In this document: in pieces, positions 29,534 through 39,137 of the stretch
How the letters are laid out: each line of letters begins with the position of its first letter
Position numbering within the stretch: the first letter of the stretch is position 1
Notes under the pieces: generated by a model
Told to the model about the DNA's origin: nothing
Database searches by the model: none
Seen by the model: only the letters and a program-made list of their open reading frames with translations
NCBI RefSeq assembly: GCF_002934065.1
Contig: NZ_CP018049.1
Coordinates: 1,920,501 to 1,984,500 of the forward strand
DNA: 64,000 nucleotides
DNA from: Pseudomonas orientalis
GTDB taxonomy: Bacteria; Pseudomonadota; Gammaproteobacteria; Pseudomonadales; Pseudomonadaceae
Direction: 5' to 3'
Translations under genes and position numbers: made by a program

Positions 29534-29910
29534 GTAACCGCGATGCGAAGCGAGCCGCCCTTGATCTTGATCTTGATCTTGATCTGCTTTTGATCTCAGG
29601 CGCGCCGTTAAACCACGCTGGCCGAACGCAGGCTTGAATCCGTGGGTAACCCGGCAGGACGCCGGGTTAGCCGTACTGGGCCAGGGATGGCCCATTGCGG
29701 CGGCCCACGGATTCAAGCCTGCGTTCGGGCACACCGAGCCTAGGCGAGGTGCCGAGTGGTGGGGCAAGAGCGTTTTGCTTACTTTTGACTGGGCCGGCAT
29801 TCCGGCTTTTCAAAAGTGAGCCGCCTTAAGGGCGGAACCCATAGCAGCCGTTACCGCAGAAACGGATATGTACTCGGTCTGATCCGGTATCCTGGTCGGC
29901 CCGGAGGCCG
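29534..29910. repeat. Dispersed intergenic repeat, long copy, with nested hairpins
   Basis: This stretch matches the complement of 46208-46437 along most of its length: CGATGCGAAGCGAGCCGC, GTTAAACCACGCTGGCCGAA, GAGGTGCCGAGTGGTGGGGC, AAGAGCGTTTTGCTTACTTT and CGCAGAAACGGATATGTACT. This copy carries an extra segment: 25-base perfect inverted arms (29622-29646 and 29704-29728, CCGAACGCAGGCTTGAATCC...) enclosing two smaller hairpins (TAACCCGGC/GCCGGGTTA and TGGGCC/GGCCCA). It also has four CTTGAT hexamers at 29560-29583. The short open frames here are not convincing genes. Confidence 0.8.
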
Positions 29911-30000
29911 CCATCGGGGGCAAGCCCCCTCCCACATTCGACCGCATTCTTTGGGCCAACTCGGTCAAATGTGAGAGGGGCGACTCACTTGCCCCGATGC
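29911..30000. repeat. Family-A REP with a degenerate partner
   Basis: An intact palindrome (ATCGGGGGCAAGCCCCCTCC) at the end of the long repeat is followed by an inverted partner that has decayed (GTGAGAGGGGCGACTCACTT). The 621-base gap between the amidohydrolase and fabB is filled by these repeats and the fabB terminator. Confidence 0.75.
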
Positions 30001-30026
30001 ACGTGACTCGGTCTCATTCAATCGCC

Positions 30027-30061
30027 CATAAAAAAGCCCCGAACCAGTCGGGGCTTTTCAT
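30027..30061 (-). terminator. Rho-independent terminator of fabAB
   Basis: On the minus strand the stem AAAGCCCCGAC / GTCGGGGCTTT-type hairpin (loop TGGTTC) ends in TTTTTATGG, about 20 bases after the fabB stop. Confidence 0.9.
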
Positions 30062-30078
30062 CGGTCAAGCGTCAGGCC

Positions 30079-31299
30079 TTACTTACCCTGCCAGCGTTTC
30101 AGCACCAGGGTGGCATTAGTGCCACCAAAGCCGAAGCTGTTGCTCATCACAGTGTCGATTTTCACATCTTCAACGGTCTTGGTCAGGATCGGCATATCGG
30201 CGACGACCGGGTCGATCTCGTCGATGTTGGCCGAGCCGGCCATGAAGTTGCCTTGCATCATCAGCAGGCAGTAGATCGCTTCGTGAACGCCGGCGGCACC
30301 CAGGGAGTGACCCGACAGGCTCTTGGTGGAGCTGATTTTCGGCGCGTTGTCACCGAATACCGCACGCACGCCTTCCATCTCCTTGGCATCGCCAACCGGA
30401 GTCGAAGTGCCGTGGGTGTTCAGGTAGTCGATCGGGGTATCGACGGTGGACATGGCCATCTGCATGCAACGGATGGCGCCTTCACCGCTTGGCGCAACCA
30501 TGTCGTAGCCGTCGGACGTCGCGCCGTAGCCAACGATTTCCGCGTAGATCTTCGCGCCACGGGCCAGAGCGTGTTCCAGCTCCTCGACCACCACCATGCC
30601 GCCACCGCCGGCGATGACGAAACCGTCACGCTTGGCGTCGTAGGCCCGGGAGGCCTTCTCCGGGGTTTCGTTGTACTGGGTGGACAGCGCGCCCATGGCG
30701 TCGAACAGGAACGACTGGCTCCAGTGTTCTTCTTCACCGCCGCCGGCGAATACGATGTCCTGCTTGCCCAACTGGATCTGCTCAACGGCAGTCCCGATGC
30801 AATGGGCGCTGGTGGCGCAGGCGGAGGAGATCGAGTAGTTCACACCCTTGATCGCGAACGGCGTGGCCAGGCAAGCCGAAACGGTGCTGCCCATGGTCCG
30901 CGTGACACGGTACGGGCCGACACGTTTCACGCCTTTTTCACGCAGGATGTCCAGCGCTTCCATCTGGTTCAGGGTGGATGCGCCGCCGGAGCCGGCGATC
31001 AGGCCGGTACGTACGTTAGACACCTGGTCGTCGCTCAGGCCGGAGTCGGCGATCGCGTCTTTCATGGCCAGGTAGGCATAGGCGGCAGCGTGGCCGACGA
31101 AGCGATAGATCTTGCGATCAATCAGTTCTTCGAGGGGCAGGTCAATGGAGCCGGAAACCTGGCTACGCAGACCCATTTCGGCATATTCCGGGTTGAAGCG
31201 GATGCCAGGGCGACTTGCACGCAGGTTAGCGGTGACGGTCTCTTTGTCATTGCCCAGGCAAGAAACGATGCCCAGACCAGTGATAACGACGCGGCGCAT
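30079..31299 (-). CDS. fabB: Beta-ketoacyl-ACP synthase I FabB
   Basis: A 406-residue condensing enzyme that elongates the cis-3-decenoyl-ACP made by FabA, hence essential for unsaturated fatty acids. The catalytic cysteine is Cys161 in [12 protein letters not shown], and the two histidines are in [13 protein letters not shown] and [11 protein letters not shown]. The C-terminal [13 protein letters not shown] motif is intact. It lies 11 bases downstream of fabA and is co-transcribed with it. Confidence 0.98.
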   Translation of the reverse strand: MRRVVITGLGIVSCLGNDKETVTANLRASRPGIRFNPEYAEMGLRSQVSGSIDLPLEELIDRKIYRFVGHAAAYAYLAMKDAIADSGLSDDQVSNVRTGLIAGSGGASTLNQMEALDILREKGVKRVGPYRVTRTMGSTVSACLATPFAIKGVNYSISSACATSAHCIGTAVEQIQLGKQDIVFAGGGEEEHWSQSFLFDAMGALSTQYNETPEKASRAYDAKRDGFVIAGGGGMVVVEELEHALARGAKIYAEIVGYGATSDGYDMVAPSGEGAIRCMQMAMSTVDTPIDYLNTHGTSTPVGDAKEMEGVRAVFGDNAPKISSTKSLSGHSLGAAGVHEAIYCLLMMQGNFMAGSANIDEIDPVVADMPILTKTVEDVKIDTVMSNSFGFGGTNATLVLKRWQGK

Positions 31300-31310
31300 G
31301 CGGATAACCC

Positions 31311-31826
31311 TTAAAAGTTGTCAGTGGAAGTGAATACGCCGACCCGAAGGCCTTCGGCAGTATAGATCTCGCGACCGTCGACAGTCACCGAACCGTCGGC
31401 AATGGCCAGGTTCAGCTTGCCCTTGAGGACGCGCTTGATTTGAATGTTGTAGGTGACTTTCTTGGCGGTCGGCAGGACCTGGCCAAAGAACTTCACTTCG
31501 CCCGAACCCAGGGCCCGACCGCGACCCGGCAGGCCTTGCCAGCCCAGGTAGAAGCCGACCAGTTGCCACATGGCATCGAGGCCCAGGCAGCCCGGCATCA
31601 CCGGGTCGCCTTCGAAATGGCAGGCGAAGAACCACAGGTCAGGGGTGATATCCAGCTCGGCGACCAATTCACCTTTGCCGTACTTGCCACCTTCTTCGCT
31701 GATATGGGTGATGCGATCCACCATCAGCATGTTCGGGGCGGGCAGTTGCGCGTTACCTGGGCCGAACAGCTCACCGCGACTGCAGCGCAGCAGGTCTTCC
31801 CGAGTAAAGGCGTTTTGTTTGGTCAT
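31311..31826 (-). CDS. fabA: 3-hydroxydecanoyl-ACP dehydratase/isomerase FabA
   Basis: A 171-residue hotdog enzyme that dehydrates 3-hydroxydecanoyl-ACP and isomerises the trans-2 product to cis-3, committing carbon to unsaturated fatty acids. The active-site His70 ([14 protein letters not shown]) and Asp84 (GLDAMWQ) keep the numbering known for E. coli FabA. GAGGAG precedes the ATG. First gene of fabAB. A possible DesT/FabR-type operator lies about 135 bases upstream. Confidence 0.98.
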   Translation of the reverse strand: MTKQNAFTREDLLRCSRGELFGPGNAQLPAPNMLMVDRITHISEEGGKYGKGELVAELDITPDLWFFACHFEGDPVMPGCLGLDAMWQLVGFYLGWQGLPGRGRALGSGEVKFFGQVLPTAKKVTYNIQIKRVLKGKLNLAIADGSVTVDGREIYTAEGLRVGVFTSTDNF

Positions 31827-31959
31827 GCGAGCTCCTCAATAATCCCATGCGGCAGGGCAGGGCAAATCTTCCCGAACCGGATGAAGCGTTCATGCCTCAT
31901 AGCGGCAGCCTACACATAGACTATTGCGTTGTAGTGAAAGTCACAGCGTCAAGGTACTC

Positions 31960-31977
31960 AATGTACACTTGTTCACT
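31960..31977 (-). promoter_or_regulatory. Candidate DesT/FabR-type operator upstream of fabAB
   Basis: The imperfect palindrome AGTGAACA-AG-TGTACATT (minus strand; six of eight positions symmetric) resembles the operators bound by the TetR-type regulators DesT (Pseudomonas) and FabR (E. coli), which adjust fabA/fabB expression to membrane unsaturation. It sits seven bases before a TTGACG that could be a -35 element, but no well-spaced -10 follows. Recognised from memory of the consensus; not tested. Confidence 0.4.
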
Positions 31978-32075
31978 GAAATGTTAAACCGGACCTGTTT
32001 ATCGGCCCGTTCGGGTGCCTAAGACTGCCGCACTTTCGTCCTCCACGCCAGTCGGACTTGGCTTAGCCACGACAG

Positions 32076-33977
32076 CTATTGCACCCAGCGTTGGAGGATT
32101 TGCTGCAAATCCGTGCGTTTGAACGGTTTGGCCAGGTAATCGTTCATTCCGGCAGCCAGGCAGGCTTCGCGATCACCCTGCAAGGCATTGGCGGTCAGGG
32201 CGATAATCGGCAAATCGACGCAGCCCGGCAATTGTCGGATGCGTCGGGTCGCCTCGTAACCGTCAATCAATGGCAGCCGGCAATCCATCAGAATCGCGGT
32301 GAACATCAGGCTCTCGGCGCTGCGGATCGCCTCGGCGCCATCGGTGGCCAGGCTCACTTCAAAGCCCAGGCTGCGCAGCATGGCTTCGACCACGGTACGG
32401 TTAACCGGGTTGTCTTCTACCAGCAGTATGTGCCGCCCGTCGCCAGCACTGGTTTTACCCACCGCGTCCAGGTCGATGGCAGGCAGGCTTTGCTGATCGA
32501 TGACCAATGGAATTTCCAGGGTGAACACCGATCCCTGGCCTTCTTCGCTTTGGGCGCGCAGGGTGCCACCCATGCGCTCGGCCAGGGTGCGGGCGATCGG
32601 CAGGCCGAGGCCGGTGCCTCCGTAACGTCTTGAAATAGAGCTGTCGGCCTGCTGGAACGCGTCGAACATCAATTCCAGACGCTCGGGTGAAATGCCGATA
32701 CCGCTGTCGCGTACGGTGCAGGTGAACCACACCAGTTCATGGTCAAGTGTCTGCCAGTGGGGCTCCACGCGCACGGTACCGTGCTCGGTGAACTTCAAGG
32801 CGTTGCCGATCAGGTTCACCAGGATCTGCCGGATACGCGTAGGGTCGCCGCGCACCCGCAGGGCCTCCATGCCCGATGGAATCGACAGCTCCAGGGCCAG
32901 CCCGCGCTGCTGCGCACTGTGCTGGAACGCTTGGGCGCAACTGCTGATCAGGTCGGCCAGGTTGAAGGAAATATCTTCCAGCTCCAGCGCGGCCCGTTCG
33001 ATACGCGAGAAGTCGAGGATGTCGTTGATCACTTTGAGCAGGTGCTCGGTAGACTCGGAGGCCAGCGCGGCGTACTCGGCCTGCTCGTCGGTCATTTCGG
33101 TGGTTTCCAGCAGTTGCAGCATGCCCAGCACACCATTCATCGGCGTGCGCAGCTCATGGCTCATCATCGCCAGGAATTCCGATTTGGCATTGTTGGCGCG
33201 CTCGGCTTCTTCGCGGGTCTGGATCAACTGGGCCATGGCTTGCTGTTGCTCGCGGCTGGCCTGGTTGAGGCCCGTGGCCAGGTTGTTGATGTGCCGTGCC
33301 AGGTCGCCCAGTTCGGAGTCGTCGACAATCGGCAGCGGTGTCTTGTAATCGCCCTGCTGGATGGCCTTCACCGCGTGCCCCATGGCGCTGATCGGCTGCG
33401 ACAGGCTGGCGGCCAGGCGTCGCGCCAGCAGAAAGGTAAACAGCAGCGCGAACAGCGCCAGGATGCCGGCCTTGAACAGGATTTCCTGCTGGCGCTGGCT
33501 GAACGCGTCGTTGGACATCCCGACGATCACCCGGCCCAGGTAGTCCGCTCGCGGTGCCTTGGGTTCGTTGAGGTTGTCCTGGAAAAAGTCATTGCCCAGC
33601 TGGATATGCTGCAGGCGGATCGGTGCCTGGAACACTTTCACCGACAATGAACGGTCGTGCTTCTCCGACGGCTGCTCGACGTACACCAGGATGTTCTCGG
33701 CGCTGTCCTGGATCTCCAGAAAACGCACGTGGGGGGTGGCCAACGTCGCGCGCAGGAGGGCGTCGAGCACATCATTGTTGCCGGAGATAACGCCGTACTC
33801 GGTAGCCGGCGCCAGTTGATTGGCGATCAACTGACCGGTGTGGTCCAGCTCCTGGCGCAAGTCCTGGATACGCACGAAGGTAAAGAAGCTGATCAACAGC
33901 AAGGTGAGCAACAGTGCGGGCCCCAGGGTGATGAGCTGGGTGCGGGTGTTGATGTCCCAGCGACGGCGCAAGGTCAT
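32076..33977 (-). CDS. Hybrid sensor histidine kinase with periplasmic sensor and C-terminal receiver
   Basis: A 633-residue membrane sensor of the BarA/LuxQ layout. TM1 (about 15-36), a periplasmic region (37-165), TM2 (168-187) and HAMP (188-240) lead to a coiled coil and the HisKA domain with His274 in [15 protein letters not shown]. HATPase motifs follow: [25 protein letters not shown]. The C-terminal receiver (515-633) has phospho-acceptor Asp565 in [15 protein letters not shown] and Lys in LAKPFKR. There is no HPt domain, so the phosphate must pass to a separate HPt protein. It overlaps the binding-protein gene upstream by four bases (ATGA), so the two are coupled and the binding protein may be its periplasmic sensor subunit. 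Confidence 0.92.
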   Translation of the reverse strand: MTLRRRWDINTRTQLITLGPALLLTLLLISFFTFVRIQDLRQELDHTGQLIANQLAPATEYGVISGNNDVLDALLRATLATPHVRFLEIQDSAENILVYVEQPSEKHDRSLSVKVFQAPIRLQHIQLGNDFFQDNLNEPKAPRADYLGRVIVGMSNDAFSQRQQEILFKAGILALFALLFTFLLARRLAASLSQPISAMGHAVKAIQQGDYKTPLPIVDDSELGDLARHINNLATGLNQASREQQQAMAQLIQTREEAERANNAKSEFLAMMSHELRTPMNGVLGMLQLLETTEMTDEQAEYAALASESTEHLLKVINDILDFSRIERAALELEDISFNLADLISSCAQAFQHSAQQRGLALELSIPSGMEALRVRGDPTRIRQILVNLIGNALKFTEHGTVRVEPHWQTLDHELVWFTCTVRDSGIGISPERLELMFDAFQQADSSISRRYGGTGLGLPIARTLAERMGGTLRAQSEEGQGSVFTLEIPLVIDQQSLPAIDLDAVGKTSAGDGRHILLVEDNPVNRTVVEAMLRSLGFEVSLATDGAEAIRSAESLMFTAILMDCRLPLIDGYEATRRIRQLPGCVDLPIIALTANALQGDREACLAAGMNDYLAKPFKRTDLQQILQRWVQ

Positions 33978-34903
33978 GGGCGTTCATCTCCTTCGGCCAG
34001 TCGGGCGGCGACGGCAGCTTCGTCGACCTGTTCGATGCCCAGTGAGCGTGCGACTTGCGGGTTGCCCGCCACTTTGAAATGGTGCGGGTAAAGCGTGCGC
34101 GGCCAGTTGGCCGGCGGGAGGTCCAGCAGGCGATCGAGTACGGCGAGCCAGTCGGGCTGGTCGCTATAGGTACTGGCCAGGCTGCCGGCCCGGACAAACC
34201 CGGCGTTGGGCCCTACCAGCGGCAATTGCTGGGCGTAGCTGCTCAGCAACAGGTTCTTGGCAGTTTTAGGGTTGTACAACTGTGGGTCGTCCAGGCCCAG
34301 CAGCACGTCACTGTTCTTGAACAGGGCTTGAAGGGGGCGGCTGTCGTTGGTGTTGTCCCAGTGTTGGGGCACGATTTCCAGGCCCAATGGCGCGGCGTAC
34401 CGGTCAAGCTCCGGCAGCAGGAATTCGCTGTCGGCGCCGTAAAGCACGCCGATACGCCGCGCCTGGGGCAAGATGCTGGCGATCAGGCGCAACTGGCGCG
34501 TCAGCGGCGGGTCGCTCCACAGCAGGCTGATTTTAGCCGGGTGCGCGCTGCCCAGGCGTTGATGGGCTTGCAGGCGGCTGATGCGCAGCACCAGCGTCGG
34601 CGGCCCCTGGGTATCCTGCAAGCGCCAGTCGAGGCCGGGCAGGTCCAGCAGGATCAGGCGGGTAGTGCTGGGCAACTGGCTCGGTGCCGACAAATCTTTA
34701 AGCAGGGTGAAGGCGACATGGTCTTCGGGGCGCTGCCGGGCCAGAGCCCGGGTGAAATCCTGGACACCGGCACTGTCCTCGGCGGCGGTCAGCAGAATAT
34801 CGGCGCTCCATACGGGCGTGGTGAACAGCAGACACGACGCCAGCAAGCCGCGCCGCCACAGCCGTGAAACAAGAAGGAGGGTCATCCGTGACGGGCCGCC
34901 CAT
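33974..34903 (-). CDS. Periplasmic ABC-type substrate-binding protein coupled to a hybrid kinase
   Basis: A 309-residue protein with a signal peptide ([18 protein letters not shown]) and an ABC_sub_bind/TrpX-like fold: [43 protein letters not shown] and [20 protein letters not shown] are typical of this family's second lobe. No permease or ATPase gene is nearby. It begins one base after the TonB receptor stop and overlaps the kinase start, so the likely job is ligand presentation to the kinase, like LuxP to LuxQ (inference). The start could also be the ATG at 34885; the first ATG is used here. Confidence 0.8.
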   Translation of the reverse strand: MGGPSRMTLLLVSRLWRRGLLASCLLFTTPVWSADILLTAAEDSAGVQDFTRALARQRPEDHVAFTLLKDLSAPSQLPSTTRLILLDLPGLDWRLQDTQGPPTLVLRISRLQAHQRLGSAHPAKISLLWSDPPLTRQLRLIASILPQARRIGVLYGADSEFLLPELDRYAAPLGLEIVPQHWDNTNDSRPLQALFKNSDVLLGLDDPQLYNPKTAKNLLLSSYAQQLPLVGPNAGFVRAGSLASTYSDQPDWLAVLDRLLDLPPANWPRTLYPHHFKVAGNPQVARSLGIEQVDEAAVAARLAEGDERP

Positions 34904-34904
34904 G

Positions 34905-37037
34905 TCAGAACTCTAGCTGCGCGCTGAAGTAGAGCACATGGCGATGGTCGTAATGGTTGTCGGGCCAGGTGGTCGGCTGGTTGTCGAGGCGTTGTTGCAG
35001 CATGCCGGCCAGCTCCATGTTGGTTTTGCCCAGGGCAATGCGCTTGGCCACCCGCAGGTCGACCCGCTCGAAGCGATACTCGTTGAGTGCGTCGTCACCG
35101 TAATAGAACAAGGCGCTCGACCAGCCGTGGCCCCATTCACGCAACCAGCCGGCCGAGCCGCTGTTGCGTGCGGTCTGTGCCTTGTCCAGCGGGTTGCTGG
35201 CGCTCGCATCGACGTAAGCGTAGGTCAGGCGCAGCCGGTCGGCGTCGCTGACGCGCCAGTCGAACTGCGATTCGGCACCGGTAAAGCGCGAGCTGTTGGC
35301 GTTGCTGGCGATATATTGATTGTTGCGCAACGGCGAGCTGATCATGTCGGTGATTTCGTCGTAGAAGAGCTTCACGTCGACATTCAACCCGAGGTCGGCA
35401 AAGAAGCCGTTGTAGCCCAGTTCGCGCGAGCGCATCAACTCTTTATCAAGATTGCCGGGGCCGCGTGTCACCACAAAATATTGCCCGGAATTCTGCCCGT
35501 AGACCGGCGAGCTGAGGTTGGTGACGCGGTAGCTCCAGTTGACGTTGTTCTCGAACATGTCCGGCGAACGGATCGCCTCGGAGTACACCGCCCGCAGGCC
35601 GTGGCGCGGGTTGATCAGATAGTTGACCGCCACGCGCGGCGTCAGCGAGTTGCCGCTCAAGTGGGTGTCTTCGTACATCGCGCCGCCTTGCAGCAGCCAG
35701 TGTTCGCTGGCCCGCCATTCCAGATGGCCGAACAGGCGCCAGGTGGTGTCGTCCAGCGTCCCGTTGAAGTAGGTGTCGGAGTCGGCGCGGTCGTAGCGGT
35801 AATTCATCCCGCTGACCAGGCGCAGGCTGTCGGAAAGGCTGAGGGTGTCTTGCAGCTCCAGGTCGTAGCGGCTTTCCCTGGTGCTTTGGTCGATATCGCC
35901 GCACACGCTCTGGTTGGCGCCGTTGCGCCACTGGTCCAGCACCTGGTTGCCCAACGCCTGTTCGGCGGCGCTGCCGGGTGGGGCGCTGCCCTGGCTGAAT
36001 TTATCCATGTGCCGCGCCAGTTGTTCGGCATAGTTCGGGTTGAGTTGCCACAACCGGGTCAACTCGGGGCTGAACGAGACCTTGGCATCACAGGCTTTCC
36101 AGACTTGCCGACGGTCCCATTGCTGGGCCGACCCCTGGATATACAGGCTGTGTTCGGGATTGAAATCGAAGTTCCAGCGCATCGAGCCTGCATAGTCCTT
36201 GGCAGTGGCGTCGGAATTGGTACCACCCTCGGTAATCCCGGCAAATACCGGAGCGTAGGTGTAGGGGCGCTGATTGGTCCCCTCCTTGGCATCCAGTTGC
36301 CAGTCGATGCTCTGTTGCGCATTCAACGTCTGGCTGACGGCCAGGCTGAAACGGCTGAGGCGACGGCCGTCGCGGCGGTCGGCGCCGGCGGCATCGCTGT
36401 CAAAACCATCGTCCTGCTGCCCTGACAGCGACAGGCGCAGATCGCCGGTTTCCCAGCCCACGCCCTGACTGGCGTAGACATCGTTGATCCCGCGTTCACC
36501 CTGAATGACTTTCACCCGCGTGCCCTGGCTGTTGGCCGGGGAACGGGTGAGAATATTGACCACCGCCATCAGCGCATTGGCGCCATAGCTGACCGTGTTG
36601 GGGCCGCGAAACACCTCGATACGCTCAATGTCTTCCATGGCGACCGGAATATCGCTCCAGTCCACCGTGGCCAGCCCTGCGCGGTACACCGAGCGCCCAT
36701 CGATCAGAACCTGCATGCGCCGTGCATCGCTGGCGCTGGTGCCGTGGTAGTTCACCGCCGCCTGGTTGCCGGTGGTGTAACCGACCATCATTCCGGGCAC
36801 CAGGCGCAACAGCTCGGCAATGTCACGCGCCCCGCTGGCCTTGATCAACTCGCTGTCGATCACGGTCATGCTGCCGGGTACGGCAGCGGCCGATTGCTTG
36901 AGGCGGGTGGCGGTCAAGACCTGCGGCAGCGGCTGACTGTCGAGGAACAGGTCGTCGGCCGACGCACTGGTGCTGCACGCGAGCACCAAGGGCAGCATCA
37001 ATAGCAGGGATGAGCGGGGAGGGGGGCCCAGATACAC
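34905..37037 (-). CDS. TonB-dependent outer-membrane receptor
   Basis: A 710-residue TonB-dependent receptor. A signal sequence (SSLLLMLPLVLACSTSASA) is followed by a plug domain (about 40-165: LPQVLTATRLKQSAAAVPGS, VDWSDIPVAMEDIERIEVFR, GPNTVSYGANALMAVVNILT) and a 22-strand-type barrel ending in the terminal Phe of YFSAQLEF. There is no N-terminal signalling domain. The likely start is the GTG at 37037, which has AAGG eight bases upstream. First gene of a three-gene minus-strand unit with a binding protein and hybrid kinase. The ligand cannot be read from sequence; siderophore, cobalamin, metal complex or other are all possible. Confidence 0.88.
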   Translation of the reverse strand: MYLGPPPRSSLLLMLPLVLACSTSASADDLFLDSQPLPQVLTATRLKQSAAAVPGSMTVIDSELIKASGARDIAELLRLVPGMMVGYTTGNQAAVNYHGTSASDARRMQVLIDGRSVYRAGLATVDWSDIPVAMEDIERIEVFRGPNTVSYGANALMAVVNILTRSPANSQGTRVKVIQGERGINDVYASQGVGWETGDLRLSLSGQQDDGFDSDAAGADRRDGRRLSRFSLAVSQTLNAQQSIDWQLDAKEGTNQRPYTYAPVFAGITEGGTNSDATAKDYAGSMRWNFDFNPEHSLYIQGSAQQWDRRQVWKACDAKVSFSPELTRLWQLNPNYAEQLARHMDKFSQGSAPPGSAAEQALGNQVLDQWRNGANQSVCGDIDQSTRESRYDLELQDTLSLSDSLRLVSGMNYRYDRADSDTYFNGTLDDTTWRLFGHLEWRASEHWLLQGGAMYEDTHLSGNSLTPRVAVNYLINPRHGLRAVYSEAIRSPDMFENNVNWSYRVTNLSSPVYGQNSGQYFVVTRGPGNLDKELMRSRELGYNGFFADLGLNVDVKLFYDEITDMISSPLRNNQYIASNANSSRFTGAESQFDWRVSDADRLRLTYAYVDASASNPLDKAQTARNSGSAGWLREWGHGWSSALFYYGDDALNEYRFERVDLRVAKRIALGKTNMELAGMLQQRLDNQPTTWPDNHYDHRHVLYFSAQLEF

Positions 37038-37232
37038 GGCACGGCCTTGATAATTTCGGATAGCCGCCCATGTTAACTGAGGTCGGGCATTTTGCCAGTC
37101 GTGAGACTTGCAATTACTTCACTTAAGTGTGGCATTTTCCGACAAGCCCATGAATTCACGCGGGGGCTGGCCGCAAGCGGGTCGCCCCGTATAATGCCAC
37201 CATTGCCACTGGTATGGATTAACGGATTGCAT

Positions 37233-38258
37233 ATGACTGAACAGCGCCCTATTGCGGTCCTGGGAGGCGGAAGTTTTGGTACCGCCGTGGCTAATCTGCT
37301 GGCTGAGAATGGCCGCGCGGTGCGTCAGTGGATGCGTGATCCAGAGCAGGCCGAGGCCATTCGCGTGCACCGCGAAAACCCGCGTTACCTTAAAGGCATC
37401 AAGATTCACCCGGCGGTCGAGCCCGTTACCGATCTGCTGGCAACCCTTGCCGACTGCGACCTGTGCTTTGTCGCGCTGCCCTCCAGCGCCTTGCGCTCGG
37501 TGCTGGCGCCCCACGCCGAACGTCTGGCGGGCAAGCTGCTGGTCAGCCTGACCAAGGGCATCGAGGCGCAGACGTTCAAGCTGATGAGCGAAATCCTCGC
37601 AGAGATCGCACCCCAGGCGCGCATCGGCGTGCTGTCCGGGCCGAACCTGGCGCGGGAAGTGGCCGAGCATGCGCTGACCGCCACGGTGATCGCCAGTGAG
37701 GATGAGGCGCTGTGCGAGCGCGTCCAGGCGGTGCTGCATGGCCGCACCTTTCGTGTGTACGCCAGTGGCGATCGCTTTGGCGTCGAGCTGGGCGGTGCGT
37801 TGAAGAACGTCTATGCCATCATCGCCGGCATGGCCGTGGCCCTGGAGATGGGCGAAAACACCAAGAGCATGCTGATTACCCGCGCCCTGGCCGAAATGAC
37901 CCGTTTCGCCGTGAATCAGGGCGCCAACCCGATGACGTTCCTGGGCCTGGCGGGCGTCGGCGATCTGATCGTCACCTGCTCGTCGCCCAAGAGCCGTAAC
38001 TATCAAGTCGGTTTCGCGCTGGGCCAGGGGTTGAGCCTGGAAGAGGCGGTGACACGCCTGGGCGAAGTGGCCGAAGGGGTCAACACCCTCAAAGTGCTGA
38101 AAGCCAAGGCCCAGGAAGTCGGTGTGTATATGCCGCTGGTGGCCGGGCTGCACGCGATCCTGTTCGAAGGACGCACCTTGAGCCAGGTCATCGAGCTGCT
38201 GATGCGCGCCGAGCCGAAAACCGATGTCGACTTTATTTCCACCAGCGGTTTCAACTGA
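37233..38258 (+). CDS. gpsA: Glycerol-3-phosphate dehydrogenase [NAD(P)+] GpsA
   Basis: A 341-residue cytoplasmic enzyme that reduces dihydroxyacetone phosphate to sn-glycerol-3-phosphate for phospholipid synthesis. The Rossmann motif [19 protein letters not shown] is at the N-terminus. The catalytic lysine context [19 protein letters not shown] and the [20 protein letters not shown] segment are intact. The frame is open far upstream, but the ATG at 37233 places the Rossmann fold at the start as in the family. First of a compact plus-strand group with DUF4389 and sixA. Confidence 0.97.
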   Translation: MTEQRPIAVLGGGSFGTAVANLLAENGRAVRQWMRDPEQAEAIRVHRENPRYLKGIKIHPAVEPVTDLLATLADCDLCFVALPSSALRSVLAPHAERLAGKLLVSLTKGIEAQTFKLMSEILAEIAPQARIGVLSGPNLAREVAEHALTATVIASEDEALCERVQAVLHGRTFRVYASGDRFGVELGGALKNVYAIIAGMAVALEMGENTKSMLITRALAEMTRFAVNQGANPMTFLGLAGVGDLIVTCSSPKSRNYQVGFALGQGLSLEEAVTRLGEVAEGVNTLKVLKAKAQEVGVYMPLVAGLHAILFEGRTLSQVIELLMRAEPKTDVDFISTSGFN

Positions 38259-38268
38259 GGAACGCGGC

Positions 38269-38616
38269 ATGAACGATTCCAAAGCAGCCCCCAAGTATGA
38301 GTCCATTGTGCTGCGCATCCTCTGGATGCTGGTGTTTGCGCTGGTGTGGCAGGTGGCGCAGTTCCTGCTCGGCGCGTTGGTGATTGTGCAACTGATTTAC
38401 CGACTGATCTACGGCGCGCCGAACCTGGGCCTGATGAACTTCGGCGACAGCCTCAGCCAGTTCCTGGCGCAGATCGGTCGCTTCGGCAGCTTCCACACCG
38501 AGCAAAAACCCTGGCCGTTTGCCGATTGGCCAACCCCGCGTGCACCGGAAGGCGAAGCCGCTCACAGCGTGCCGCCGGCACCGCACCCGGTGCGTGACGA
38601 AGAGCCCAAGCTATGA
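38269..38616 (+). CDS. DUF4389 membrane protein
   Basis: A 115-residue protein of the DUF4389 family: a short N-terminal tail, one long hydrophobic segment (about residues 15-47, possibly a helical hairpin), a conserved LMNFGDSLSQFLAQIGRF amphipathic region and a Pro-rich C-terminal tail. It starts ten bases after gpsA with GAGGAACG in front, and overlaps sixA by four bases. Function unknown; the conserved neighbourhood with gpsA hints at a membrane-lipid role (inference). Confidence 0.85.
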   Translation: MNDSKAAPKYESIVLRILWMLVFALVWQVAQFLLGALVIVQLIYRLIYGAPNLGLMNFGDSLSQFLAQIGRFGSFHTEQKPWPFADWPTPRAPEGEAAHSVPPAPHPVRDEEPKL

Positions 38617-39062
38617 AGCTGTGGATTCTGCGCCACGGTGAAGCCGAGGCACACGCTCGCACCGACCCCGAGCGCAACCTGACCGCGCACGGCAGGGCCG
38701 AAGTGTTGCGCAGCGCTGCGCATCTGATCGGCCAGCCGCTCGGCGCCATTATCGCCAGCCCCTATGTGCGTGCGCAGCAGACGGCGCAACTGGTGCGCGA
38801 GGCGCTGGGCTTCGAACCGCAGATTCGCACGGTGCCGTGGCTGACGCCGGAGGGCAATCCGCTGCAGGTGCTGGAAAAGCTCGACACCGATGACAACGTG
38901 CTGCTGGTCAGCCATCAGCCATTGGTGGGGGGCCTGATCAGCGTTGCGCAGCATGGCCATCAGCGCCAGCCAGAACCGATGCACACCGCCAGCCTGGCGG
39001 AGCTGGAAGGCGATTTCCCGCTGGCGGGGCTGATGAGTCTGGTCAGCGTGAAAAATCCATAA
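38613..39062 (+). CDS. sixA: Phosphohistidine phosphatase SixA
   Basis: A 149-residue histidine phosphatase with the RHG motif at residues 7-9 (MKLWILRHGEAEAH) and the second catalytic histidine in LLVSHQPLVGGL. SixA removes phosphate from HPt domains such as that of ArcB and from the nitrogen phosphotransferase system protein NPr; the target in this organism is unknown. It overlaps the DUF4389 gene (ATGA), so the two are coupled. It could in principle act on the HPt partner of the hybrid kinase a few kilobases away, but that is speculation. Confidence 0.93.
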   Translation: MKLWILRHGEAEAHARTDPERNLTAHGRAEVLRSAAHLIGQPLGAIIASPYVRAQQTAQLVREALGFEPQIRTVPWLTPEGNPLQVLEKLDTDDNVLLVSHQPLVGGLISVAQHGHQRQPEPMHTASLAELEGDFPLAGLMSLVSVKNP

Positions 39063-39137
39063 GCTACATCGACCGGGTGTCTGTGCTATATCTATGGCAG
39101 TATTAGGGTCGTAATAAAACCAATAAGGACACCCCGT

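Noticed and set aside
29560..29583. CTTGAT hexamer array as a CRISPR or phase-variable tract
   Set aside because: Only four 6-base units with no spacers, not inside a gene or between promoter elements; part of the dispersed repeat.
29634..29819. A 61-codon open frame in the dispersed repeat
   Set aside because: It crosses the inverted arms and hairpins of the repeat; the same region in the other copy is deleted, so it is not a conserved gene.
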